From an uncultured Christensenella sp. (GTDB lineage Bacteria > Bacillota > Clostridia > Christensenellales > CAG-917), in NCBI GenBank assembly GCA_910584155.1, contig CAJTYG010000002.1, forward strand, positions 28,884 to 92,883: DNA of 64,000 nucleotides, written 5' to 3'. Position numbers and translations under genes: made by a program. The notes beneath the pieces were generated by a model. The model saw only the letters and a program-made list of their open reading frames with translations, did not search any database and was not told the origin of the DNA. This document shows, piece by piece, positions 1-8,966 of the stretch. The stretch's first letter is position 1. Each line of letters begins with the position of its first letter.

Positions 1-2363
1 CGCCTCAAAAGGTAGCCGAGCCCCAACCTAAAAAGACGGAAGCGCCTGCGGCAGTTGAAAAAAAGAATACCGCAAAAGAGTCTAAGCCGCAAAAACCGCA
101 AAAGCCTACAGTAGAGGCAAAAACTCCTTTCGAGCAGGTCATAGTTTCAGAGGACGGCGAGGTGCGCCGTGTATACGTTCCGCCGATACCAACGCCAAAG
201 CCGAAGGTGCAGACGAGAGTATTCGGACAAAACGGCTATCAGCAGCCCCGTCCGCAAAGACCGCAAAACGGAAATCCGCAGGGCGCAAGACCTCAGCAGG
301 GGGCAGGTGCACGCCGTCCTATGGGCGCAGGCGCAGCGGGTTTGCCTCCACGTATGCCGTCGGGCGCACAGGCTTTTCCGCCTGCTAAGCCCAACGCTCA
401 AAAGGGCAAGAGCGGCAAGCAAAACGCAAACGGCAGCTCAAACAGATTTGACGACCGCACGATGAACAAGCGTGCTCTGCTCAAAAAGGGCTACATTGTC
501 GACGACCGCATTTCATACGACGAGGACGGCGAGGTAGTAGTGCGCAGCTACAAGGCGGGCAGCCGCAGCAGAGACGGCGGCAACAGCTCGACTATAGTCA
601 TCGAAAACGCAGTGATAACCACCGATCCCGTGCCTATCAAGACGCTGAGCGAAAAGATAGGCAAATCGGCAGCCGAGATAGTAAAAACGCTTTTCATACT
701 CGGCATTATGAAAACTATAAACGACAACATCGACTTCGAAACGGCGGAGCTCGTCGCAAGCGAATTCGGCATTACGCTCGAATATAAGCCCGACGTTACG
801 CTTGAAGACGCACTCATCGCTCAGCACGAGGTGGACGACGTTGAGGAATTGGACAATCTCGTCCCACGTCCGCCTATCATCACCATAATGGGACACGTCG
901 ACCACGGCAAGACTTCGCTGCTTGACTACATCAGAAAGACGCAGGTCACAAAGGGCGAAGCGGGCGGAATCACGCAGCATATCGGCGCATATACAATTAC
1001 GCTTGACGGTGCTCCTATAACCTTCCTCGATACCCCCGGTCACGAGGCGTTTACGTCCATGCGTGCAAGAGGTGCGCAGGTGACGGATATCGCAGTGCTC
1101 GTGGTCGCTGCCGACGACGGAATTATGCCGCAGACGATAGAGGCTATCAACCACGCAAAGCAAGCGGACGTGCCTATCGTCGTTGCGGTAAACAAGATAG
1201 ACAGACCCGGCGCTAAGCCCGAAAGAGTTTTGCAACAGCTTGCCGAGCAAGGCGTTATGCCCGAGCAGTGGGGCGGCGAAACCCCCGTTGTCAACGTATC
1301 CGCAAAGACGGGACAGGGCGTGCAAGACCTGTTGCTGCAGATACTTACGAGAGCGGAGGTTATGGAATTGCGTGCAAATCCCGACCGCAACGCAAGAGGC
1401 ACTATCATAGAAGCGAAGCTCGATAAGGGCTTGGGCAAGATAGCGACTATACTTGTGCAGACAGGTACGCTGCACGTCGGCGACAACGTGGTCGCAGGCG
1501 TATGCACGGGTAAGATAAGAGCGATGATAGACGACAAGGGCAGAAAGGTCAAGGCTGCCGGTCCGTCTACGCCTGTATCCGTCACGGGTTGGGACGACGT
1601 GCCCGAAGCGGGCGACCGTATAGACGTCGTAGCAGACGAAAAATTTGCAAGAGAGCTTGCCGAAGAGCGTAAGCTCAAGCTTGCAAGTGCGCAGGCGCAG
1701 AGTACGTCGGTGTCGCTCAACGACCTGTTCGACAAGATTTCAAAGGGCGAGCTGAAGTCTGTCAAGCTCATCATCAAGGCTGACGTACAGGGCTCGGTCG
1801 AGGCGGTAAAGCAGTCGCTTGCAAAGCTCGGCAACGACGAGGTTACAATAGATATCATTCACAGCGCAGTCGGCGGAATTAAAGAAAGCGACGTTCTGCT
1901 TGCAGAAACCGCAGGCGCTATCATCATAGGCTTTAACGTGCGCCCCGATACAAACGCAAAAACGCTTGCCGCTCAAAAGAAAATCGACATACGTTTTTAC
2001 GACATCATCTACAATGCTATCGAGGACGTGGAAAAGGCTGTCAAGGGCTTGCTTGCGCCTAAGTTCAAGGAAGTCGTGCTCGGCAGCGCCGAAATACGCA
2101 GAGTATACAAAATCAAGGGCGTCGGCACTATCGCAGGCTGCTACGTCGTCGAGGGCAAAATTGCAAGAAACGCAAAGGCAAGGCTTATCCGCAACGGCAC
2201 GGTCGAGTATACGGGCGAAATCGCATCGCTGCGCCACGAAAAGGACGACGTCAAGGAAATGGCAAGAGGCTTCGAGTGCGGCGTAACGCTTAGCAATTAT
2301 CAGGACATCAAAGAGGGCGATATCATAGAAGCGTTTGTTATGGAGATGCAAAATGAAAATTAA
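1..2363 (+). CDS. infB: Translation initiation factor IF-2 (5' end outside window)
   Basis: IF-2 is the GTPase that brings initiator fMet-tRNA to the 30S subunit and promotes 70S joining. The reading frame (codons start at base 3) is open to the window edge, so the N-terminus is cut off; the GTG near 162 is internal. Visible residues 1-150 are the Pro/Gln/Lys/Arg-rich linker usual for IF-2. An IF2_N domain and then the G domain follow: GHVDHGKT (about residue 297), the GGITQHIGAY switch, DTPGHEAF, NKID and VSAKTG. Domains 2-4 end in MQNEN. It heads the rbfA-nrnA-truB-ribF run, the normal Bacillota nusA-infB order, and its stop lies inside the rbfA start region. Identification is certain; the full length is unknown. 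Confidence 0.98.
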   Translation, partial: PQKVAEPQPKKTEAPAAVEKKNTAKESKPQKPQKPTVEAKTPFEQVIVSEDGEVRRVYVPPIPTPKPKVQTRVFGQNGYQQPRPQRPQNGNPQGARPQQGAGARRPMGAGAAGLPPRMPSGAQAFPPAKPNAQKGKSGKQNANGSSNRFDDRTMNKRALLKKGYIVDDRISYDEDGEVVVRSYKAGSRSRDGGNSSTIVIENAVITTDPVPIKTLSEKIGKSAAEIVKTLFILGIMKTINDNIDFETAELVASEFGITLEYKPDVTLEDALIAQHEVDDVEELDNLVPRPPIITIMGHVDHGKTSLLDYIRKTQVTKGEAGGITQHIGAYTITLDGAPITFLDTPGHEAFTSMRARGAQVTDIAVLVVAADDGIMPQTIEAINHAKQADVPIVVAVNKIDRPGAKPERVLQQLAEQGVMPEQWGGETPVVNVSAKTGQGVQDLLLQILTRAEVMELRANPDRNARGTIIEAKLDKGLGKIATILVQTGTLHVGDNVVAGVCTGKIRAMIDDKGRKVKAAGPSTPVSVTGWDDVPEAGDRIDVVADEKFARELAEERKLKLASAQAQSTSVSLNDLFDKISKGELKSVKLIIKADVQGSVEAVKQSLAKLGNDEVTIDIIHSAVGGIKESDVLLAETAGAIIIGFNVRPDTNAKTLAAQKKIDIRFYDIIYNAIEDVEKAVKGLLAPKFKEVVLGSAEIRRVYKIKGVGTIAGCYVVEGKIARNAKARLIRNGTVEYTGEIASLRHEKDDVKEMARGFECGVTLSNYQDIKEGDIIEAFVMEMQNEN

Positions 2364-2739
2364 AATGGAACGCATAAACTCCGAGCTTGCCCGCCAGATT
2401 TCAAAAATCATCGCCGAGGATGTAAAGGATCCTCGGCTCGGCGACGCCATAATCGGCGTTACAAAGGTGCGCACAACGCCTGATTTGAAATACGCAAAGG
2501 TGTATATTTCCGTCTATGCACCGTCAAAGGAGCTTGTTACGGAAGCGTTTTATACTGTTTGCAGAGCGTCGACGTTCATACGCAACAGGCTTAAGGACTG
2601 CGTACAGATGCGCCTTTTGCCCGAGCTTAACTTTGTGCTCGATGAAACCGAAGAGCACAGCGTCGTCATCGAACAACTGCTTGCGCAAATCAAAAAAGAA
2701 GGATATTCGGATACATCCGACGAAAACAGCGACAACTGA
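2353..2739 (+). CDS. rbfA: Ribosome-binding factor A
   Basis: RbfA is a small KH-fold protein that binds the 30S subunit and helps late 16S rRNA maturation and cold adaptation. The 128-aa product has family hallmarks: an ERINSELARQI N-terminal helix, VKDPRL near residue 30, VTKVRTTPDLKYAKVYISV, and a C-terminal LPELNFVLDETEEHS. I chose the ATG at 2353, which overlaps the infB stop by 11 bases and has GGAG about 7 bases upstream. The ATG at 2365 (MERIN) is an alternative; an upstream TTG-type extension is unlikely. It is translationally coupled to infB, and nrnA begins 2 bases after its stop. Confidence 0.95.
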   Translation: MKIKMERINSELARQISKIIAEDVKDPRLGDAIIGVTKVRTTPDLKYAKVYISVYAPSKELVTEAFYTVCRASTFIRNRLKDCVQMRLLPELNFVLDETEEHSVVIEQLLAQIKKEGYSDTSDENSDN

Positions 2740-2741
2740 GT

Positions 2742-3698
2742 ATGGACGAAAGATACGCACAGGTTGCCAGAAATCTCAATAAGGCAAAGGATATCGCTAT
2801 CTATTGCCACACAAATCCCGACGGCGACACGCTATCGAGCTCGCTTGCGCTTTACAGTGCGCTCAAAAACCTCGGTAAGCAGGTCAGTATATATTGCGAC
2901 GGTCCCGTTCCGACAAAATTTCATTGTCTGAGCGGCTATGAAAATATCGCATTTCCGCACAAGGGCGTGCACGAGCTTGCCGTCAGCGTTGACTGCGCAA
3001 GTATAGACCGCCTCGGGCAGTGTATGAAATCGTTTTTGTCCGCAAAGACACAGATAGCGATAGACCACCATGCGAGCTTTGCAAGGTTTGCGGAGCTTTG
3101 TCTTGTGGACGCACAGGCTGCCGCCTGCGCACAGATAATTTATAAGCTTTTAAAGCAGATGAAGGCGGTGGACGACCAAATCGCAAAGCTGCTGTTTGCA
3201 GGCATAGTGACCGACAGCGGCTGCTTTGCATATTCGAGCGTAACAAAGGAAACGCATCAGATCGCCTGCGAGCTTTTAGACTATGATTTTAACGGCTCCG
3301 ACGTGATTTACGACGTTTTCAGAAGCTCGGATTTAAACAAATTCAACCTCAAGTGCAGAGTGCTTGAAAAAATCAAGTTTTATTCGGACAATCAAATCGC
3401 AATAATCGTATTCAATAAGGCTGATTTTGAGGCTACGGGCACGGACACTTCGTATACCGAGGGTATCATTGCCGAGGTCATTGCAATAGAGGACGTCAAG
3501 GTCGCATATTCGCTTGCGGAGGTAGGCAACAAAAGCTACAAGGTGAGCATTCGCACAAAGGATAAGCTTGTCGACGCCGCCGATATCGCAATGAATATGG
3601 GCGGAGGCGGACATAAAGCCGCCGCAGGCTGCCGAGTAAACGGCTATCTGGAAGACATAATCGAAAAGCTCCTCAAATACGCAAACGACAGGCTCTGA
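2742..3698 (+). CDS. nrnA: DHH-family oligoribonuclease / pAp phosphatase (NrnA-like)
   Basis: NrnA-type enzymes degrade short RNA oligonucleotides and dephosphorylate 3'-phosphoadenosine 5'-phosphate in the cytoplasm. The 318-aa protein shows the DHH phosphoesterase metal motifs: PDGDT (residues 26-30, in place of the commoner DGDAxGS), D84, IDHHAS (107-112), TDSGCFAYSS, and the DHHA1 signature GGGGHK (287-292) close to the C-terminus. It lies between rbfA and truB, its usual place in Bacillota, with a 2-base gap after rbfA, so it is in the same transcript. The substitution around the first metal motif is conservative. The fit is to NrnA rather than RecJ because of the length and neighbours. 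Confidence 0.93.
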   Translation: MDERYAQVARNLNKAKDIAIYCHTNPDGDTLSSSLALYSALKNLGKQVSIYCDGPVPTKFHCLSGYENIAFPHKGVHELAVSVDCASIDRLGQCMKSFLSAKTQIAIDHHASFARFAELCLVDAQAAACAQIIYKLLKQMKAVDDQIAKLLFAGIVTDSGCFAYSSVTKETHQIACELLDYDFNGSDVIYDVFRSSDLNKFNLKCRVLEKIKFYSDNQIAIIVFNKADFEATGTDTSYTEGIIAEVIAIEDVKVAYSLAEVGNKSYKVSIRTKDKLVDAADIAMNMGGGGHKAAAGCRVNGYLEDIIEKLLKYANDRL

Positions 3699-3737
3699 TT
3701 ACGGCGTATTGATTTGAAATTTTTGCACGGTGCATTT

Positions 3738-4688
3738 ATGATAGGCTTTGTCAACATCTTTAAACCGCTGAATATGACGTCAAGCGACGTCGTTGTCAAG
3801 GTCAGGGGAATTTTAAAAAAAGCGTCCGGCGAAAAGCAAAAAACGGGACATCTCGGCACGCTCGATCCGCTTGCTTCGGGAGTTTTGCCCGTTGCCGTCG
3901 GCAATGCTACACGCCTTTTTGATTATACGCTTTCAAAAACAAAGACTTATATTGCAACCTTCAAATTCGGCGTGACAACGGATACGCTCGACAGCGACGG
4001 AAAAATCACGGATACGTGCAATAAAACAGTTTCAAAACAGGACGTTTTGGCGGTCATACCTAAGCTTGTGGGCGAAATAGACCAAATTCCTCCGCAGTAT
4101 TCGGCAAAGTCGGTGGGCGGCAAAAAGGCTTATGATATAGCAAGAGCGGGCGGCAGCGTCTCTCTTGCGCCCAAAAGAGTGCATATCGACAGTATTCGGC
4201 TTATCGAAAACGGCGAAAATATTAAAAAAATATCCGACAAAATTCCACATATAACAGACTATAAATACGACGGTCGCTACAGCGATATTTTAAACTCGCT
4301 TTCGGACAACGAATTCGCTTTTGAAATCGTCTGCGGCGGGGGCACGTATATACGTTCTATCGCACGTGATATGGCTGAGGCGCTCGGCACGGTAGGCTAT
4401 ATGTCGTCGCTATGCCGCACGCAAAGCGGCAATTTTGACCTGTCAGGCGCAGTCACGCTCGAGCAGTTTGAGCAAAATCCGCTCGAGTGTATTTTGCCTC
4501 TCGATATTGCGCTAAAGGGCTACGACGTCGCCAATTTAAACGAAAAGGACGGCGAAAAGGCTCTGAACGGCGTAAAAATTGAGTATAACAAACAGATAAA
4601 TCAACCGTTTGTCGTGAAGATTTGCGATAAAACCGTCGGTATCGGCGAGCTTAAAGACGGCAAGCTGTTTATAAAGACACGGCTATGA
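3738..4688 (+). CDS. truB: tRNA pseudouridine(55) synthase
   Basis: TruB makes pseudouridine 55 in the T-loop of tRNAs. The start is the ATG at 3738 (MIGFVNIFKP), matching the family N-terminus; a TTG 24 bases upstream is in frame but unlikely. The catalytic motif GHLGTLDPLASG places the nucleophile Asp at residue 43, and a GGGTYIRSIARDMAEALG motif follows in the second half. Between the thumb region and that motif there is an extra charged stretch (about residues 168-198, starting GENIKKISDK) that many TruB proteins lack. Its last bases overlap the ribF start (ATGA), indicating coupled translation. Confidence 0.96.
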   Translation: MIGFVNIFKPLNMTSSDVVVKVRGILKKASGEKQKTGHLGTLDPLASGVLPVAVGNATRLFDYTLSKTKTYIATFKFGVTTDTLDSDGKITDTCNKTVSKQDVLAVIPKLVGEIDQIPPQYSAKSVGGKKAYDIARAGGSVSLAPKRVHIDSIRLIENGENIKKISDKIPHITDYKYDGRYSDILNSLSDNEFAFEIVCGGGTYIRSIARDMAEALGTVGYMSSLCRTQSGNFDLSGAVTLEQFEQNPLECILPLDIALKGYDVANLNEKDGEKALNGVKIEYNKQINQPFVVKICDKTVGIGELKDGKLFIKTRL

Positions 4689-5614
4689 AAATACTGAATT
4701 TATCCGACAAATACGGCGCACCCGTCGTCATAGCTTTGGGCTTTTTCGACTGTATCCACAGAGGACACCGCTTGCTTGTGCAAACCGCAATGCAATATGC
4801 CGCCGCTCATAATACCAACGTCGAAAAAGTAGAAAGTGCGTTGCTCACGTTTTGCAACGATCCGTCCGAGCTGCTTTGCGGCGTAAGGCAAATGTACAGC
4901 TTTGAAGAAAGAGCGGAAGCGCTTAAAAATTTGGGGCTCGACAATTTAATATATACGCAGTTTAACGAGGCGTTTGCTTCAATCGAGCCAATTGACTTTT
5001 TGCAAAAGCTTGTAAGCAGTCTAAATATTAAGGCGATAGTTGTGGGCGAGGATTACACGTTCGGCAAGCGTGCGCTCGGCAACGTAACGCTGCTTAAGGA
5101 GTTTTGCGATAAGCGCAATATAGAAGTCATCGTAAAGCCGTTTGAAATCGACTGCGGGCGCAAAATATCCACGTCGTCTTTGAAAAATTTGGTGCTATCG
5201 GGGGATATCACAGCGCTAAATATGCTTTTGTCCGAGCGTTATTTTATGCTCGGCGAGGTAGAGCACGCAAGGCGTGTGGGCACAAAGATAGGTTTTCCGA
5301 CGGCAAATATACGCATATCCGACGGAAAGCTTCCGCTTGCCGCAGGCGTGTATGCGACGGTACTCAGCGTGGACGGAAAACAATACGCTTCTATGACCAA
5401 CGTCGGCGCAAAGCCTACGTTTGACATACAAAACACCTCTATCGAGGCTTACATACTTGATTTTGACGGCGATTTGTACGGAAAAACCGTGAAGCTGTCC
5501 TTTGTCTACCGCATGCGCAGTATACAAAAATTTGCAAGCGTGGGCGAGCTGCAGGCACAGCTTACGCACGACGAGCAGCAGGTAAGGTCGACCGTCATAA
5601 TAAAGGAGATATAA
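4685..5614 (+). CDS. ribF: Bifunctional riboflavin kinase / FAD synthetase
   Basis: RibF phosphorylates riboflavin to FMN and adenylylates FMN to FAD. Residues 1-180 form the nucleotidyltransferase domain, with GFFDCIHRGH (usually FDGVHxGH, so Gly is replaced by Cys here), GEDYTFGKRALGN and an ISTSSLK motif. The C-terminal flavokinase domain shows GTKIGFPTANI and TNVGAKPTF. Length (309 aa) is normal. It overlaps truB by 4 bases and nfo by 1 base. The rpsO-pnp genes that often follow ribF in Bacillota are not here. Confidence 0.96.
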   Translation: MKILNLSDKYGAPVVIALGFFDCIHRGHRLLVQTAMQYAAAHNTNVEKVESALLTFCNDPSELLCGVRQMYSFEERAEALKNLGLDNLIYTQFNEAFASIEPIDFLQKLVSSLNIKAIVVGEDYTFGKRALGNVTLLKEFCDKRNIEVIVKPFEIDCGRKISTSSLKNLVLSGDITALNMLLSERYFMLGEVEHARRVGTKIGFPTANIRISDGKLPLAAGVYATVLSVDGKQYASMTNVGAKPTFDIQNTSIEAYILDFDGDLYGKTVKLSFVYRMRSIQKFASVGELQAQLTHDEQQVRSTVIIKEI

Positions 5615-6480
5615 TGGAAAGACAGTATGATCGTGCGGTTTTCGGTCCGTCGGGTCACGACGAGACGTTTGTCAGCGAGGGCAACAGCGCAACGCTGCAA
5701 ATGCCCAAATGGCTAAGCGGCAAGGGCTTGGACATATTTGAATATTCGTTTGGCAGAGGAGTGCGTATCGGTTCGGAAATGGCTGAGGCTATCGGCAACG
5801 AGGCAGACAAATACGGCATAGAAATGAGCGTGCACGCACCGTATTTTATCAATTTTGCGTCCGTAGAACAAGAAAAAGCGGACAATTCCATCACTTATCT
5901 TACAAGCTCGCTAAAGGCGCTCAGGCATTTTCACGGCTCACGCTGCGTTTTCCACTCGGGAGCGGAGGGCAAGCAGCCAAGAGCTGAAGCGTTTGCAAGG
6001 ACAAAGGACAATTTTCAGCGTGCGCTGTGCGCAATATCCGATTTGCAGCTTGACGATTTGATAGTCTGTCCCGAAACCATGGGCAAGCAAGCGCAGATAG
6101 GCACCGTCGAAGAGGTCATAGAGCTTTGTAAGCTCGGCAAAAACGTATATCCGTGCGTCGATTTCGGGCACGTGAACAGCCTTTATCAAGGTGCGCTCAA
6201 GACTGAGGACGATTTTCAGCGTATCGTGGACAAGATGTTTGACGGCTTAGGCGAACTCAAAACGAAAAATATGCACGTGCATTTCAGCAAAATACAGTAC
6301 GGAGCAAAAGGGGAAATACGCCACTTGACATTTGCGGATACAGTCTACGGACCAAATTTTGAGCCGTTTTGCAATGTCATCGTAAAAAACGGATTGACGC
6401 CGCACATACTGTCCGAATCGGCAGGCACTCAAATGCTTGATTCAAAGACAATGAAAAACCTTTATCTTTCAAAAATTTGA
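5614..6480 (+). CDS. nfo: Endonuclease IV (AP endonuclease, TIM barrel)
   Basis: This is an apurinic/apyrimidinic endonuclease of the Nfo family, which cuts 5' to abasic sites using a three-zinc centre. The 288-aa sequence has the family landmarks: SVHAPYFINFAS, the FHSGAEG segment (H, S), VCPETMGKQAQIGTVEE with the metal-binding Glu, CVDFGHVNS (D, H), and the MHVHFSKIQYG histidine pair, ending in a C-terminal SES segment. Its start overlaps the ribF stop by one base, so it closes this operon. A place after ribF is not the classical one, but coupling to the translation genes looks real. Confidence 0.93.
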   Translation: MERQYDRAVFGPSGHDETFVSEGNSATLQMPKWLSGKGLDIFEYSFGRGVRIGSEMAEAIGNEADKYGIEMSVHAPYFINFASVEQEKADNSITYLTSSLKALRHFHGSRCVFHSGAEGKQPRAEAFARTKDNFQRALCAISDLQLDDLIVCPETMGKQAQIGTVEEVIELCKLGKNVYPCVDFGHVNSLYQGALKTEDDFQRIVDKMFDGLGELKTKNMHVHFSKIQYGAKGEIRHLTFADTVYGPNFEPFCNVIVKNGLTPHILSESAGTQMLDSKTMKNLYLSKI

Positions 6481-6737
6481 TTTTAAACGCAGTTGATATT
6501 TTAAAAATAAGTCAGGTCAGTTTATATTGATTTGATTTTTTTTGTAAAAAAACGATAGGGCGACACTTATAAAACTATTCGTAAAACACGAGTTTTACGA
6601 ATAAATAGCGGCAAAAACGGTACTAAACAGTGCATTTTCAAATTTTGCGTTATTTTCATAAAATTCGCAAAGTTTAAATCTGCTTACAAGTTTTCAAAAA
6701 TTATTTCATTTTGAAATTGCAAAAAACCGATTGTTTT
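6481..6737. other. Intergenic region between convergent genes
   Basis: This AT-rich, non-coding stretch separates the convergent nfo and ynbB-like genes. Apart from the inverted repeat at 6577-6602, listed separately, I see no gene, promoter or repeat. Confidence 0.6.
6577..6602. terminator. Inverted repeat, probable bidirectional terminator
   Basis: Two perfect 11-base arms (6577-6587 and 6592-6602) enclose a 4-base loop, between two genes that converge. On the minus strand the stem is followed by AGTTTTAT, a short T tract; on the plus strand the tail is weak. It probably terminates the minus-strand mismatch-repair operon and perhaps also the plus-strand operon. Confidence 0.6.
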
Positions 6738-7976
6738 TTAAAGCGTTTCAAGCGTATGCTCGAGCGCCAAAACTGCGTGTTCATACGTGACGCCGCCTTG
6801 CACGTAGACGATATACGGTTCTTTTATCGGCGAATCTGCGCTCAATTCGATAGACGAGCCCTGTACAAATGCGCCTGCCGCCATAATGACTTGATCCTGA
6901 TATCCCGGCATATCCCACGGCATCGGCTTTACGTTGCTGTCTATGGGCGAAATCTCTTGAATTGCGCCGCAAAAATCTATCAATTTCTGTTCGCTGCCGA
7001 GCCTTATGCTTGTCACCACGTCATATGGACGCATATTTGGCTTCGGAAGCGTGTCATATCCGAGCTCTGTATAAGCTTTTGCAAACAAAAGCGAGCCTTT
7101 CAGTGCATTTTTTACGACTGACGGCGCAAAAAACAGTCCTTGATAATACGGAAGATAGCCATAAGCATACGAGCCTTCTTCCATTCCGAGCGACGGAGCC
7201 GTCAAACGGTACGACACCAACGTCACAAGCTCCTCACGTCCTGCGATATATCCGCCTGTAGGCGCAATTCCACCGCCGATATTTTTGATGAGAGAGCCCG
7301 CCATAAGGTCTGCGCCGACGTCTGTAGGCTCGATTTCCTGCACAAATTCGCCGTAGCAATTATCTATCAAAACGAGCGTTGACGGACTGATTTTTTTGAC
7401 AAACTTGACAAGCTCGGCAATCTGTTCCACGCAAATTGCCTGTCTTAGGCTGTATCCTCGGCTTCTTGCGGCAAAAACTGCCTTGATTTTTTCGGTTTTC
7501 AGCTTATTTCCGATTGCGTCGAAATCAAAAAGCGGAGTTTGATTTTCGCCTTCTTTCAGCTCGATATGCTCAAAATCTATGCCGAAATCCTTTAAAGAGC
7601 CTTTATTTTCCGCCAAAATCACGTCTGTGAGCGTGTCATACGGCATTCCCGATACGGCAAGCAGCTTATCGTTTGGTCTGAGTACGCCAAACAACATCAA
7701 AGTGAGCGCATGCGTGCCCGAAACGATATTCGGTGAAACAATGGCGCTTTCGCAATGAAATATATCCGCATAGAGCCTGCATAACGTGTCACGGCCTATG
7801 TCGTCGTATCCGTAGCCCGTCGTGCCACCCAAATGGCGTGCCTGAACGGATTGATTTTTAAAAGCGTCCAAAACCTTTTTCTGATTGACGAGCGCAACGT
7901 CGTCAAGACGGCTGAATTGTTCTTTTAAAGATTTTTCGCATTGTATTCTCAAATGCTTAGCTGCTGATTTGTCCAT
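6738..7976 (-). CDS. ynbB: PLP-dependent 'aluminium resistance' / methionine gamma-lyase-like protein (YnbB family)
   Basis: This 412-aa protein belongs to the fold-type I PLP enzyme family often annotated as aluminium resistance protein or methionine gamma-lyase-like; its true substrate is not established. Features seen are GGTTGYGYDDIGRDT, VSGTHAL, LVLIDNCYGEF with the PLP-binding Asp, and GSLIKNIGGGIAPTGGYI, whose Lys should carry PLP. The start is the ATG at 7976, preceded by AAGGTG at good spacing; the upstream in-frame TTG is less likely. In Bacillus, ynbB lies downstream of miaA and hfq; here it follows miaA by only 54 bases with no hfq between. It is the last gene of the miaB-mutS-mutL-miaA operon. 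Confidence 0.88.
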   Translation of the reverse strand: MDKSAAKHLRIQCEKSLKEQFSRLDDVALVNQKKVLDAFKNQSVQARHLGGTTGYGYDDIGRDTLCRLYADIFHCESAIVSPNIVSGTHALTLMLFGVLRPNDKLLAVSGMPYDTLTDVILAENKGSLKDFGIDFEHIELKEGENQTPLFDFDAIGNKLKTEKIKAVFAARSRGYSLRQAICVEQIAELVKFVKKISPSTLVLIDNCYGEFVQEIEPTDVGADLMAGSLIKNIGGGIAPTGGYIAGREELVTLVSYRLTAPSLGMEEGSYAYGYLPYYQGLFFAPSVVKNALKGSLLFAKAYTELGYDTLPKPNMRPYDVVTSIRLGSEQKLIDFCGAIQEISPIDSNVKPMPWDMPGYQDQVIMAAGAFVQGSSIELSADSPIKEPYIVYVQGGVTYEHAVLALEHTLETL

Positions 7977-8030
7977 ATGTTCACCTTGCAAGTTAAAAGT
8001 ATTCTAAATTTCGTTGATTTTTATAGCACT

Positions 8031-8963
8031 TTAGCGGTTTAAACGTGATTTTATATACTGGATTGCGCTACCGTAGTCGCCGCACTCAAACCATTTTATA
8101 AACTTATACCGTCTGAACCACGTCAACTGCCGTTTGGCATAGTTGCGTGTATGCTGTTTTATCGCATTCTTTATGCGGTCTTCCTCGCCGTCTGAAAGCG
8201 CATATCTGCCGTTTTCAAGCGTATATTTGCAATCTGCAAATTCCTTATAACCTATCGCTTGCATTGACTGACAGTCAAAGCGTCCTATTGACAGCGCTTC
8301 TTCTGCGAGTCCTTGCTCAAACATAATATCCACACGCTCGTTTATGCGAGCGTACAGCTTTTCACGGTCGGTGTCGAACGCTATCATTATCACGTTTGGA
8401 TCCTCTCGCAGGACGTCGCCGTTTTCCTTGAGCGTCTTTCCTGTGGTAAGTATTATTTCCAAAGCACGGATAATGCGCTTGACGTCATTCGGGTGCAGGC
8501 GTTTTGCGGTTTCGGCGTCAAGCTCGCCGAGCTTCCGATGTAAAAAATCTCCGCCTTTTGCCTGATACTCGGCTTGTAGCTGCGCCCGCAGCGTTTCGTT
8601 TTTGACGGTGTTTCCAAAGCTCATAGGATATAGCAAAGCTTCAAAATACAGTCCCGTGCCGCCTACGACAATGGGATATTTGCCTTGCGATATGGCTAAG
8701 TCTATCTCTTTGCGGGCAAGCTCGGCAAACTGAGCGACGGAAAACTCCTCGTCATAGTTTACGACGTCTATAAGCTTATGCGGTATTTCGGCTTGCTGAC
8801 TTTTGGAAACCTTAGCCGTGCCTACGTCGAGCCCCTTATATATCTGCATACTGTCCGCCGAAATTATTATTCCGTCAAGCTCCCTTGCGAGGCGTATGGC
8901 AAAATCCGACTTTCCCGAAGCCGTCGGACCTGCGATATAAATTGGCTGTAGCTCGTATGACAT
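8031..8963 (-). CDS. miaA: tRNA dimethylallyltransferase
   Basis: MiaA transfers a dimethylallyl group to A37 of tRNAs reading UNN codons, giving i6A, which MiaB (also in this operon) converts to ms2i6A. The P-loop GPTASGKSD spans residues 12-20. ISADSMQIYKGLDVGTAK and the VGGTGLYFEALL segment are typical, as is the C-terminal TRNYAKRQLTWFRR motif. The 310-aa length is normal. It starts 3 bases downstream of the mutL stop, so the two are coupled. Co-transcription of miaA with miaB and mutSL is common in Bacillota. Confidence 0.97.
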   Translation of the reverse strand: MSYELQPIYIAGPTASGKSDFAIRLARELDGIIISADSMQIYKGLDVGTAKVSKSQQAEIPHKLIDVVNYDEEFSVAQFAELARKEIDLAISQGKYPIVVGGTGLYFEALLYPMSFGNTVKNETLRAQLQAEYQAKGGDFLHRKLGELDAETAKRLHPNDVKRIIRALEIILTTGKTLKENGDVLREDPNVIMIAFDTDREKLYARINERVDIMFEQGLAEEALSIGRFDCQSMQAIGYKEFADCKYTLENGRYALSDGEEDRIKNAIKQHTRNYAKRQLTWFRRYKFIKWFECGDYGSAIQYIKSRLNR

Positions 8964-8966
8964 AAT

